From Capsicum annuum (Eukaryota > Streptophyta > Magnoliopsida > Solanales > Solanaceae): DNA of 64,000 bases. The notes under the pieces are model-generated. The model saw only the letters and a program-made list of their open reading frames with translations. It was not told where the DNA came from and did not search any database. Made by a program: the position numbers and the translations under genes. Positions 47,740-57,359 of this stretch are shown piece by piece (positions within the stretch are counted from its first letter, which is position 1; every line of letters begins with the position of its first letter). Location of the stretch: positions 16,766,417-16,830,416 of the forward strand of contig NC_061121.1 of assembly GCF_002878395.1 (NCBI RefSeq), given 5' to 3'.

Positions 47740-48249
47740 TTGAACATGGTGTTTATTGATCTAGAGAAGGCATATGACAGAGTTCCCAGGGAGATTCTGT
47801 GGAGGTGCTTGGAGGCTAGAGGGGTGGCCGTGGCATACATTAGGTCGATTCAGGATATGTATGATGGTGTGAAGAATCGTGTGAGGTCGGTAGGTAGAGA
47901 TTCAGAGCACTTCACAGTTTTGATAGGGTTGCACCAGAGATCGACTCTTAGCCCGTTTCTATTTGCCCTAGTGATGGATGTTTTGATGCGACATATTCAA
48001 GGGGAGGTGCCTTGGTGTATCTTATTTGCAGATGATGTGGTTCTGATCGACGAGACTCGGGGTGGAGTTAATGGCAAGTTGGAGGTTTGGAGACAGACAC
48101 TTGAATCTAAAGGTTTTTGGTTAAGTAGAATAAAGACAGAGTACTTGGAGTGTAAGTTCAGTAATATATCTCAAGAAGATGGAGTGGTTGTGAAGCTAGA
48201 CTCTCAGTCCATCCAAAAGAGGGAGAGTTTCAAGTATCTGGGTCTATAA
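47740..48249 (+). pseudogene. LINE reverse transcriptase core
   Basis: Open stretch with [19 protein letters not shown] (first catalytic Asp), [18 protein letters not shown] and [10 protein letters not shown] (the second catalytic motif, A/F-x-DD). These are the palm motifs A, B and C of non-LTR RT; motif B has H-R in place of the usual QGS, which may hurt activity. A stop near 48249 ends the frame before the thumb. Confidence 0.85.
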
Positions 48250-48305
48250 TTCAGGGTAATGGTGAGATTGATGAGGATGTCACGCATCATACTGAGGCAG
48301 AGTGG

Positions 48306-48692
48306 TTGAAGTGGAGGCTCGCTTCGGGAGTCCTTTGTGATAAGAAGGTGTCCCTGAAGCTTAAAGGTAAGTTCTACAGAGTGGTAGTCCAGACGGCTAT
48401 GCTGTATGGAGCGGAGTGTTGGCCAGTTAAGAACTCCCACATCCAAAAGGTGAAGGTGGCGGAGATGCGAATGTTGCGATGGATGTGTGGACATACCAGG
48501 AAAGATAGGGTGAGAAATGAGATTATTCGGGAGAAGGTAGGAGTTTCCTCGGTGGAGGATAAGTTGCGAGAAGTGAGGTTACGTTGGTTCGGGCATATGA
48601 TGAGGAGGGGCCCTGATGCTCCAGTGAGGAGGTGTGAGACTCTGGCTATGGATGATTTTAGACGGGCTAGAGGTAGATCGAAGAAATATTAG
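48306..48692 (+). pseudogene. LINE C-terminal region
   Basis: Reads [15 protein letters not shown] ([20 protein letters not shown]), [33 protein letters not shown] and [12 protein letters not shown], the characteristic tail of plant RTE/CR1-type polyproteins. A frameshift separates it from the RT core. Confidence 0.8.
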
Positions 48693-49164
48693 AGGAAGGT
48701 GATTGGGCATGATATAGAGCAATTACAGCTTACAGAGGACATGACCCTTGATAGGAAGTTGTGGAGGACGCTGATTAGGGTAGAGGGTTAGGGGGTGGGA
48801 GCGCGACGGTAGTAATAGGGAAGTGCTCCTTTGGGTCTGGAGTTTTTGGTTCATAGTGTTGGGGCTGTAGTTTTTGGGGTTAGTGGTGTTGGTTTTTTTG
48901 TATCCCGTACTAGTTTATTATGCACTTATCTTTTGTGTTTGTTATACTGTTAGTTTGTTTTGTGTACCATACTAGTTTATATCTGCTTACTTTTTGTATT
49001 TGTTATACTGTTATTGGTCCTAAGCTGGGAATCTATCGGAAACAGCCTCTCTACTTTTCTTGAGGTAGTGTTATGGTTTGCATACACTCTACTCTCCCCA
49101 GACCCCACTAGGTGGGAATACACTGGGTATGTTGTTGTTGTTGTAATTACAATTCATAGTCTCT

Positions 49165-49480
49165 CTCATGTGTTTTTTCCTTTTCTCTATTTTCTATTAC
49201 TTTTTTTTCTTTTTCAGTTTTTTGCTGCATTTTTTCTTTTTCGTTTTCTTTTTTTCCTTTTGTTTTTTTTTTTCTTTTTTTTTTTTTCAATTTTTTCTTT
49301 TTTCGTTGTCTTTTTTTCATTTTGTCTTTTTTTTCTTTTTCTTCTTCTCCTTTTTATTTTTCTCCTTTTTTTTATTTTTTTCTCTATTTTATATTACTCT
49401 CCTTATTTTTTTGTATTTCTTCTCCTTTTTCTCACATTTTTTCTCTTTTTTTTTCTTTTTCTTTTTCTCCTTCTTTTCAT
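49165..49480. repeat. Pyrimidine (T/C) tract of about 300 bp
   Basis: Almost only T and C with a few G/A interruptions, in TTTTCT and TTTTTCC-like units. The frames through it encode poly-Phe/Ser/Leu and are not genes. Confidence 0.9.
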
Positions 49481-49488
49481 TTGTGTGA

Positions 49489-50150
49489 ACTAGCAAATAC
49501 AAATACAAGTGCGAACTATAAAATATAAATAGAAAGGCGAATTATAACATACAAATACAAGTGAAAACTATAAAATACAAATACAAATGCGAACTATAAC
49601 ATCTAGATACGAGTGTGAACTATCATTTATATTTTTTAATTATTGAAAAGGAACGATTGATTTTCTTTTTTTTACGAATACTTGTTTGTATTTGTTTATA
49701 CGAGTTGTATTTATTAATACAAATAAATACAATTCAAATTGTTATAAAAATACAATATATACAAATGCAATAGGTATTTGTATTTTTAAAATCATTGATT
49801 TTATTTGTCTGTGATTGTATTTGTATCAAGTGATATTTATTTATTTACAAATACGAATAATAATTTTGATGTACAAATACAAAATGGTACATTTGTATCA
49901 AATGATACATTGCATATTTATATACTTTAGAATCAAGAAAATACAATTAATGCATTTACTTGTTTGTATACAAATACAAATGATAAATTGTATATAATCA
50001 CGGCTAACTACAATATGCAATCAACTTACAAGTACAAATACAAAATAATTCTTTAAAAATAAAAAGACATCAATGAAAATAGAATACAAATATAAATATA
50101 ATCTAAAATACAAACACAATAAAATCATAATACAAATATAATCTAATAAG
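49489..50150. repeat. 35-bp tandem repeats and TACAAAT-rich DNA
   Basis: Four units of about 35 bp (ACAAATACAAGTGCGAACTATAAAA-type) run from 49490 to about 49625. The rest is rich in ATACAAAT and its complement. No gene; it borders the pararetrovirus segment. Confidence 0.7.
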
Positions 50151-50151
50151 T

Positions 50152-51678
50152 ATGGGACCAAATCCCTATAATTTCACAAACAAAATGCATATGTTATTAA
50201 CTGAAAAAGATCCAAATAGTGGATTATTAGCACTACAAAAGGAAGCATTAATCAAACTAGAACAATTAAGTATTTCGCATTGGGTATATATAAAGAAATT
50301 CCTACAAGATTATTTTTATTATTGCACCGTCAGCGGAAATACTTTTAATGAAGAATTAGGCAAAAAATTATTCAATAAATTACCTGGAGCCTTAGGAAGA
50401 GAAATAGAAGATAGATGGTATAAAAGAAATGGGGTAGTAGCCAACCCAAATTTAAAATGGACAATAGGACATAGAACGCAACATATAATGGATATATTAA
50501 CAGAAAAATGTACAAACATACAAATACAAAAACAATTAAAAAAAAATGAAATGAATTTCTGTAAATCTGTTATCTATACAACCCAGAATTACGATCAGAA
50601 ACAATACAGAAAATATAAGAAGAAACATAATCAAAAACCATATAGTCGTAAACAATACTTCTTAAGAAAATCAAAAGCTAAAAAACCATGGTTAAATAGA
50701 AATACACATGTTAGGAAATATAGAAATGATAGAAATTATAAAAACAAATTAGAATGCTATACTTGTGGAAGCATCAACCATTTAGCTAATGTATGTCCTA
50801 AAAGAAATAATAATAGAACTAAAAATTCTCAACTAATAGAAGATTTCCAAGAAACTTTATTAAATGTAGACGAATACATGTCAGATATAGAAAGTATATA
50901 CTCAATAATAAGTATTGATATAAATGATAAAGATAATCCAAAATCTGATTCTTCAGAATCAGAAGAGGATAACTTAGTTAATGAGCTAAGACAAGAGATA
51001 GAGGATTTAGACTTAAACAACCTAGTAATCAATAATTTAATGAATACTACTCAAGAATGTATACATGAATTCCAAAGAAATAAAGGTCTAGACAGTAATA
51101 GATGTCGTATCTGTAATTGGTATCCAAGTAAAGACAATAGAGCTAAATGCAAAAAATGTTACTTAGAAGCATGTATAAATTGTATAGAAAACACCTTAAA
51201 AATACAAGTGGAACCCGAAGTAAATAACGGACAAAAATATACGAATAATCAAATCCTAAATCTAAGGGTGTCTACTTTAGAAACCAGAGTAAATGATTTA
51301 GAACAAAGATTAACTATGCTAGAAAAAGGAAAAACCAAAATCGCCATAGAAGAAACAGATACACAAGAGGCGGTACATTTAGAAAAACTAGAAGCAGAAC
51401 TTATGAATTTAGAAAATAATGACACTAGTCTAATATGCAACGAAGATAAAGAATTCTCTACTATAAAAGTTTTAGTAAAAATTAAAATAAAAGATGTAGA
51501 AATAGAAACTCTAGCATTAGTAGATCCCGGATGTACTAGCTGTTTAATCAATAAAGAAATAGTAGCGAAATATTTACTAAAAGTACTTGAAAGACCTATA
51601 ACAGCCACTCAAATGGATGGATCACAAAATATCTATAATTATACATGCACAAATAAGTTTTTTAAATACATGCAATAA
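50152..51678 (+). CDS. Pararetroviral coat protein-zinc knuckle-protease frame
   Basis: An open frame of 508 codons, unusually intact for an old copy. The N-terminal part is coat-protein-like (LGREIEDRWYKR). A Lys/Arg/Tyr-rich basic stretch (about residues 165-200) precedes the CCHC box CYTCGSINHLANVC at about 203-216. An acidic region (SDSSESEEDN) follows, then a second Cys cluster (CRICNWYPSK, CKKCYLEACINC), a short coiled coil (TLETRVNDLEQRL) and the protease motif ALVDPGCTS near 466-474. The active-site triplet is D-P-G rather than D-T/S-G. The final 20 residues are out of the protease frame, so a frameshift truncates it. The first ATG may not be the viral start, since upstream viral sequence is missing. 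Confidence 0.8.
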   Translation: MGPNPYNFTNKMHMLLTEKDPNSGLLALQKEALIKLEQLSISHWVYIKKFLQDYFYYCTVSGNTFNEELGKKLFNKLPGALGREIEDRWYKRNGVVANPNLKWTIGHRTQHIMDILTEKCTNIQIQKQLKKNEMNFCKSVIYTTQNYDQKQYRKYKKKHNQKPYSRKQYFLRKSKAKKPWLNRNTHVRKYRNDRNYKNKLECYTCGSINHLANVCPKRNNNRTKNSQLIEDFQETLLNVDEYMSDIESIYSIISIDINDKDNPKSDSSESEEDNLVNELRQEIEDLDLNNLVINNLMNTTQECIHEFQRNKGLDSNRCRICNWYPSKDNRAKCKKCYLEACINCIENTLKIQVEPEVNNGQKYTNNQILNLRVSTLETRVNDLEQRLTMLEKGKTKIAIEETDTQEAVHLEKLEAELMNLENNDTSLICNEDKEFSTIKVLVKIKIKDVEIETLALVDPGCTSCLINKEIVAKYLLKVLERPITATQMDGSQNIYNYTCTNKFFKYMQ

Positions 51679-52105
51679 ATTCTATAACCCAATTTACAAT
51701 GTTAATAAAATATTAGCAAGAGATTTAAATATAGGATCAGATTTTGTTATCGGACTAAGATTTTGTATACAGAATAAAGGAGGATGTCTCTTAACAAGAG
51801 ATGGAATAATGCTCTTTAAAAATTTAACTTATACACTAGTACAAACAGTAACATTGCCAACAGTATATAGAATACTAAACACAAATAAAACAAGATTGCT
51901 TCCAGAACCATGTTGCGACAATTGCCAAAACAATCAATGACAAAATAGCAACCTGTCAAAAGAAAACAAAAATATAAAAGAAAACCTAGAAGAAGTTAGA
52001 AATTATACTCTGTTTAATGCAGAAGGACAAGAATGCTTAACAGATATAGAAAAAGACTATACCCTAATAAGTATAGAAACTCAGTTCTATAATTTTAGAA
52101 AAGGA
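51640..52105 (+). pseudogene. Pararetroviral protease C-terminus and linker
   Basis: The protease fold continues in another frame to 51940 (NIGSDFVIGLRF, GGCLLTRDGI). A further stretch (LFNAEGQECLTDIEK near 52010) links to RT. Stops at 51938-51940 and after separate them. Confidence 0.65.
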
Positions 52106-53559
52106 ATGGATAAAATAGGAATAATAAATAGTCCAAAAGATTTAGAAAATATAATATCTATATTAGATAGAATGAAAATAATAGGAGAAAGACTGTTAGC
52201 CCATTGGGACGCTAACGAGATAATGTGTAAATTAGATATAATTAATTCGAAATACACTATAAAAACAGCACCTATAGAAGCAAATAATGAAGATACTAAA
52301 GAGTTTGATATACAAATAAAGGAACTTTTACAATTAGAAGTAATAAGAAGATCTACCTCTAGGCATAGATCGGCTGTATTTATGGTAAGAAATCATAGTG
52401 AATAAATAAGAGGTAAAGCTCGTATGGTAATTAACTATAAAAGATAAAATGATAACACCCGAACAGATGCATATAAACTACCAGATAAAAGTGAGTTAAT
52501 TAATAGAATTCAAAATAAAAAAGATATATAGTAAATTTGACTGTAAGTCAAGTTACTGGCAAGTCAAAATGCACCCAGACAGCATAGAATGGACAGCATT
52601 CACATGTCCAGGTGGACATTTTGAATGGTTAGTTATGCCATTTGGGTTAAATACAGCTCCACCCATTTTTCAATGAAAAATGAATAACATATTTGGAGAA
52701 TATAAACATTTCATATTAGTATATGTAGATGATATTTTGGTATTCAGTCAAAATATGCAAGAATACTTAGGACACTTACAAATAATTTTCAGATTATTTG
52801 TTAAACATGGAATAATAATAAGTAAAAAGAAAATGGAATTATGTAAGACTTATATTAGGAATAACTTTAGGAAATGGAAAAGTAAAACTCCAACCACACA
52901 TTACAAAGAAGGTATTAGAAATGCCAGATAAATTAGAAAAGACAAAAGATTTACAAAAATTTCTAGGATTAATAAATTATGCAAGAAATTTTATTCAAGA
53001 CTTAGGAAAAATAGCAGGACCATTATACGCAAAGACAGGTAGTAAAGGGCAGAAAAATTTCAATATAGAAGACATTAAATTAATCCAAAAAATAAAAGAA
53101 AAAATTAAAAATATTCCAGATCTAAAAATTCCATTAGAATCAGATTATTTAATCATTCAAACAGATGGAAGTGATTTAGGATGGGGAGCTATCTTAAAGG
53201 CACGACCTAATAAATACAGTAATAAAAATGAAAAACAAATATGTGGATATCAGAGTGGGGCATATAAAGAAAAAGGAAACATGAGTGCTATAGACCTAGA
53301 AGTATTAGCTATAATATACGGGTTAAATAGTTTCAAATTATATATTCTAAATAAAGAAGAAATTTTAGTTAGAACAGATTGTGAAGCTATAGTTAAATTT
53401 CATAAAAAAATAAATGATAAAACTAGTAGTAGAAGAAGATGGCTAAATTTTACAGACACCATATCTGTTTACAAGAATATAGTATTTGAACATATAAAAG
53501 GTAAAGAAAACGAATTAGCAGACCAGTTAAGTAAACTACAACTGGGAATAAATAAATAA
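52106..53559 (+). pseudogene. Pararetroviral reverse transcriptase-RNase H
   Basis: Three open pieces. 52106-52405 ends with the RT entry motif (RRSTSRHRSAVFMVRN). About 52420-52680, with stops and frameshifts, has MVINY, KLPDKSELI, SYWQVKMHP and MPFGLNTAPPIFQ. 52680-52931 has the catalytic YVDDILVF (52722-52745). 52921-53559 has the KFLGLINYARNFI thumb motif and RNase H (IQTDGSDLGWG, SAIDLEVLAI, VRTDCEAIV, GKENELADQLSK). Motif order is standard for caulimovirids. The breaks in fingers/palm and before the thumb make the enzyme inactive. Confidence 0.87.
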
Positions 53560-53586
53560 TTTTAATCTCACTCATTTGTTTTCGGC

Positions 53587-54342
53587 ATGAGACCAACAGG
53601 ACAACCTCCTGCAGACAAAGGCAAAGGTGTAGCTTCGTCTTCAGAGTCGTATCAACAAACAATGTTAGGTAATTTAAATTTTAGACCATTAGAATCTTTA
53701 GAGACAATGGAAAGAATTCACTTCGGACCATTTAATTTAATTGCTTACCCTGAGAGTAATATATCCTTTAGAGTAAGACCAGATTACATTTTAGATAGAC
53801 CCCAAAGGTGTTTAGTAGATAACCTTTGGATCTCTTATAATAAACAAAACCGTAATCATTTTATGGCATCCATGAACTCTTTATGCCATTACATGGCAGA
53901 AAAGAGTAGGCCTAGGTTTAAATACTATGTAGTCATTCATGAAAAAACTAACGGAATTTTCCAAACATGGTTAGAAGTGTTAGATTTAATACAAGGTTTT
54001 AAAGCCCCTCTTTTTAAAGGTTTTAATGATTTTACCGAAGCCACCAATCATGCTAGAGGATATTTAGGACCAAACTACTATATATCTCCTTCACTCAGAC
54101 AAAATCCAGATCAAATACCTCAGTATAATTTGCAAAAAGAGATTGGAAAAATTATTTTCTGCAACCATTGTTTTTCAATGACGGAGAATTTCAAGAAACT
54201 AAATGCCCAGAAAGAATTACTCCTCGTGGAAAACGCTAGATTAATAAAGCAGATACAATTATTAGAAGCAAGACTCAACCAGCAGACAAATGTAAGCAAG
54301 ACGAATGCAAAAACACAGACTCAGAAATGCTCAGAAATCTAG
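53587..54342 (+). CDS. Pararetroviral transactivator/viroplasmin-like protein
   Basis: A 251-codon open frame 28 bases after the RNase H stop, as in caulimovirid genomes. A central segment (about residues 115-160) has the viroplasmin/RNase H1 N-terminal pattern YYVVIHEKTNGIFQTW...F-APLFKGF-DFTEA. A Cys/His stretch (FCNHCFSMT) and a coiled coil with Leu/Ile heptads (about 205-235) follow. In the family this protein forms inclusion bodies and lets downstream viral ORFs be translated. The C-terminus falls at the junction with the inverted second segment, so the natural end may be lost. Confidence 0.75.
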   Translation: MRPTGQPPADKGKGVASSSESYQQTMLGNLNFRPLESLETMERIHFGPFNLIAYPESNISFRVRPDYILDRPQRCLVDNLWISYNKQNRNHFMASMNSLCHYMAEKSRPRFKYYVVIHEKTNGIFQTWLEVLDLIQGFKAPLFKGFNDFTEATNHARGYLGPNYYISPSLRQNPDQIPQYNLQKEIGKIIFCNHCFSMTENFKKLNAQKELLLVENARLIKQIQLLEARLNQQTNVSKTNAKTQTQKCSEI

Positions 54343-55046
54343 TATTTTAAAATCTTCTCCGATAGCCGATATTTGTTCTTCTCTATAATGTCTATATAAC
54401 TGATTGTCTGTAGAAAAATATCCGGCGTTATATAGTGTTTTAGGATTTAATAATTTTAATTGATGTTGTTGGAAAATTTGTAAATCTTTGTCTACATCTA
54501 TTATTTCATTAAGTTCTTGGTTCTGCTCCATATTAGGTTGTCTTCTGCATATTCTAGATAATATATTATTATTTCCTATTCTATTCTCTGAAAAACTTAT
54601 TCTTTGTCTTTCTTCTCCCTGTCTTTCATTATTTTCGATGGTTCTCTGTCTATTTGATAGAAAGTCCATTTTTGTGGTTTTCTTATTATATTTTTTCGTT
54701 CTTGTTTAGGAGCTAATTCAATTCGTTTTAATTGGTTAATACGTTCGTCTATTTCAAAGTTATTTTTTGGTTGGACTTCTTTATTTTTTATTAAGATGTC
54801 TATTTTCTTATGTAGTTCGGGTATTTCTGGTTCTTCCTGGAGGGGTTTTTGAGTTTCTTTGCCTTTAATTAATATGTCTATCTTTTTGTGTAAGTCTAAT
54901 AATAACTCTATTATGGTATTATTTTATTTTAGTAAAATTTTATCTGTTTGACTTGAAGGTATATACTTAGATAATCCTTCTGGTTCGCTATGATAATTTC
55001 TTGATTTTTCTAGTGCTTTACTATAATTTATATCTTCTTCACTCAT
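54331..55046 (-). pseudogene. Pararetroviral second ORF, 5' part
   Basis: Starts at an ATG that overlaps the stop of the upstream ORF (ATGA at 55046-55043). The N-terminal part reads MSEEDINYSKAL and then has a stop after about 41 codons. It contains a tandem repeat of about 28 residues, each with LHKKIDILIK. A frameshift near 54690 leads into the open piece 54669-54331 (RRQPNMEQNQEL, LLNPKTLYNAGYF, RHYREEQIS). In related viruses this position leads into the movement-protein region; the core domain is not present here. Confidence 0.55.
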
Positions 55047-56225
55047 GAAAGTGATATTTCTTCTAATCTTTTTGTTATTTCTTGCAAATCTTTGATCTCT
55101 GTTGTTATATTTTCTACTTGTTCTACAAGCTTAGATATTAGTTGAGTTGTTTTTACTTCCAATTCTTTAGGTCTTTCTATTATGGTTTTTATTAGTTTTT
55201 CAATTTCTAATTTTGTAGGTATTTTTTCTAAATTAAACTTGTAATTTAAATACTGGATTTTTCTGTCTATTTCTACTTCTTGTGACTTTAAATAATCTAA
55301 ATTTTGTTCTATCTTATCTAGTGTCTTTTTATGTTTATTCTGAGTAACTTCTATTTTTTCTAAAATTCTTATTATACTATTATCCTTTTCCTAAATTTTT
55401 TTGCTTGAATTTATCGAAAAGTCTATTATTGTGTTATATTGTTTATCTTCTGAATGTAAAATATGTTCACCCTGGTTGAAATTACACTTTATAATGGAGT
55501 TATCTTTTAATACTCTATATTTCTTTTCTGGTTGAAATCTAAGATCTAGGTAATCGAGGTGTTTTAACGAAGCTATCTTGTTATCCTAAGTGGTTTAAGT
55601 TAAGGTATTTTTTGCTTAGCTTAATTTGATATTTCAATCTATTATTTGTATAGGTTATATCCAATTCTACTTCTTGTATATTTTCTATCAGCCTAGATTG
55701 TTCGCTAATTAATGCTTTTTTATAATAGTTAGATGTTATGGTAATTATTTCGTCTGTTTCTTTAAAATTTAAAATATCTATTTCTTGGTTTCTTATTTCT
55801 TTATTTAACAATTCTAATCTTTCTACAAATTGTTTCCGAATTTTTACAAGCTGATGTTTATAAGCAAATTCTCTATAATATTGACGTTGTATTTCTCTAA
55901 TACACTCAATATATCTTATTGGCATTTATTATCCTAATTGATAAGATTTTCTCTTAATCCGTTCTTTAAGTCACTTTATTCCTGAAATATTATTTTCTAA
56001 ATCTCTCTCACAACCTTGTATTTCCCAATTTAACGCGCTTACTAAATCTTCACAAACTTGTCTAGATGTATTATAGGATTTATGTAATCTGTTTGCTTCT
56101 AATAACCTTCTTCGACTTTCTTCTAGATTATGTTTTCTAACTATTATATTATTTCTTTTTCTGATTTCTCTATATAAATAGAAATAGCTACACCTTATGT
56201 CTTGGAAGGATCTATGTCTTTTCAT
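55044..56225 (-). pseudogene. Pararetroviral first ORF, coiled-coil protein
   Basis: Broken into several open pieces: 56225-55971 (MKRHRSFQDIRC..., ending NNISGIK), 55925-55581 (MPIRYIECIREIQRQY, RKQFVERLELLNKEIRN, LKYQIKLSKKYL) and about 55450-55044 without its own ATG (KLEIEKLIKTIIERPKEL, LISKLVEQVENITTEIKDL). All are highly charged with Leu/Ile heptads, so a long coiled coil is likely. This matches the unknown-function coiled-coil ORF that opens some caulimovirid genomes. Stops between pieces make it a pseudogene. Confidence 0.6.
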
Positions 56226-56278
56226 ATAAAGTTTATAAACTTTTGCGAGTTAGCAGGTAATGTTCCCAAAACCTTCTC

Positions 56279-56290
56279 GCTCTGATACCA
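56279..56290 (-). other. Pararetroviral primer binding site (tRNA-Met)
   Basis: Minus strand TGGTATCAGAGC, 12 bases complementary to the 3' end of plant initiator tRNA-Met, the conserved start of minus-strand DNA synthesis in Caulimoviridae. Confidence 0.85.
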
Positions 56291-56534
56291 AAACAGTGGT
56301 ATATTTCAATAAAAATAGTGGATTTCAATAAAAACAGTGGTATATCAAAAACTATATTTCACAAAGATAATAAAATGAGGATATATTTCAGTGAATAATG
56401 ATTGATAAAACAGTGGTATATTTCAATAAAAACAGTAGATTTCAATTAAAACAGTGGTATATCAAAAACTATATTTCACAAAGATAATCAAAGATAATAA
56501 AACGAGGATATATTTCAGTGAATAATGATTGATT
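56290..56534 (-). repeat. 117-bp tandem repeat in the viral leader
   Basis: Two copies (56290-56406 and 56407-56534) share AAAACAGTGGTATATTTCAAT, ATCAAAAACTATATTTCACA and GGATATATTTCAGTGAATAATG. The second copy has a 10-bp extra ATCAAAGATA. Directly abuts the primer site. Confidence 0.9.
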
Positions 56535-56945
56535 TTAGTATATCAGTTTGTAAAACCTACTCAGTACTCCCTCTTTCCTACTGTTTCTTCATGTTTATCA
56601 TTCTTATAGTTTATATTTTCCCCTGAGTTTTTTTTTTTTAACTTTACCCTGTTCATCTCTTCCTCTTAATCTATGTTCTTAACATCTTACTTCTTTAACC
56701 ACACCCCGGAAAATTTTTGTCTGGCAGCTAACACTCGTCCTTTGTCTATTTTGCAGACCTATTGGACTATCAAGGCCAGAATTCCTATGAATTCACAGGT
56801 TAATCCATCGTTGTTATTAAGAAATTAAGAGGCTAACCATATACTAGGGTAAGAATTTTATAGGTAATTTAATTTACATGATTTACAAAAAATATGTAGG
56901 ATAACTTTAAACATGGATATAAGAACATGAGTATAAATATTTTTG

Positions 56946-56988
<43 letters not shown>

Positions 56989-57120
56989 TTTTAACCTAAG
57001 TATTTATAACATTTTATTTAACTTTATTAATATTAAAAATAAAATAATACTTTTTATAAATTTGTCACAAAATCTAATGTCATTTTTTAAGATCGTTATT
57101 TTATATTATATGTATTAAAG
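56535..57120. other. AT-rich flank with (TA)n
   Basis: No gene. A TA run of about 18 units lies at 56947-56983. Pararetrovirus copies in plants are often found beside such dinucleotide repeats. Confidence 0.6.
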
Positions 57121-57320
57121 AGTCGTTTGGTATGAGGAATAATTATAATAATTTGGTGATAAAATTCATGATTATTTTATCCTGCGTTTTGTTAGAGGTA
57201 TTAGTTAGTTTCGAAATTATTTATCCCACTATTTATACCACATTAAAGGAATAAGTTATCACATACTAATACAACTTATTTTTGGATAACTATTCCCGAA
57301 ATAACTTGTTCCCAACCAAG
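57121..57320. repeat. MITE-like element fragment
   Basis: Left GTCGTTTGGTATGAGGAATAA; right GAAATAACTTGTTCCCAACCAAGTCC, a partial inverted match (TTGGT/ACCAA). The element end runs into the poly-C tract. Confidence 0.45.
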
Positions 57321-57325
57321 TCCCT

Positions 57326-57354
<29 letters not shown>
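57326..57354. repeat. Poly-C tract (29 C)
   Basis: An uninterrupted run of 29 cytosines. Such a run is rare in plant DNA and is often length-unstable in assemblies. Confidence 0.95.
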
Positions 57355-57356
<2 letters not shown>

Positions 57357-57359
57357 GTG

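Larger units (their letters stand above)
43949..49143 (+). mobile_element. RTE-type LINE, nearly full length, interrupted by a solo LTR
   Basis: Flanked by TAATTACAATTTATAG (43933-43948) and TAATTACAATTCATAG (49144-49159), a 16-bp duplication with one mismatch. Order on the plus strand: GC-rich 5' region (about 44030-44580), G-rich stretch (44985-45100), AP-type endonuclease, reverse transcriptase, C-terminal region, and a 3' tail ending (TTG)n instead of poly-A, typical of RTE-clade elements. A 0.76-kb solo LTR (45102-45859) sits just upstream of the endonuclease. The coding frame has several stops and shifts. Confidence 0.85.
50152..54342 (+). mobile_element. Endogenous pararetrovirus segment 1 (Caulimoviridae, solendovirus-like)
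   Basis: Order on the plus strand: coat-protein-like domain with CCHC knuckle, aspartic protease, reverse transcriptase, RNase H, transactivator/viroplasmin-like ORF. There is no integrase and no LTR, which separates it from retrotransposons. Order, gene content and host type fit the solendovirus-like endogenous sequences known from tobacco, tomato and potato. The movement-protein region and leader are absent upstream. Pol contains stops and frameshifts, so this copy is defective. Confidence 0.88.
54331..56534 (-). mobile_element. Endogenous pararetrovirus segment 2, inverted 5' part
   Basis: Minus-strand order: tandem leader repeats (56534-56290), a tRNA-Met primer site (56290-56279), a coiled-coil ORF (56225 to about 55044), a second ORF starting at 55046, and an abrupt end at about 54335 where segment 1 also ends. 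This is the genome part missing from segment 1 (leader, first ORF, start of the second). The pieces are convergent and share no overlap, so together they look like one rearranged viral genome with the movement-protein core absent. Confidence 0.75.

Noticed and set aside
48960..49528. Long open frames encoding mostly Phe, Ser and Leu
   Set aside because: Translation of a T/C simple-sequence tract.
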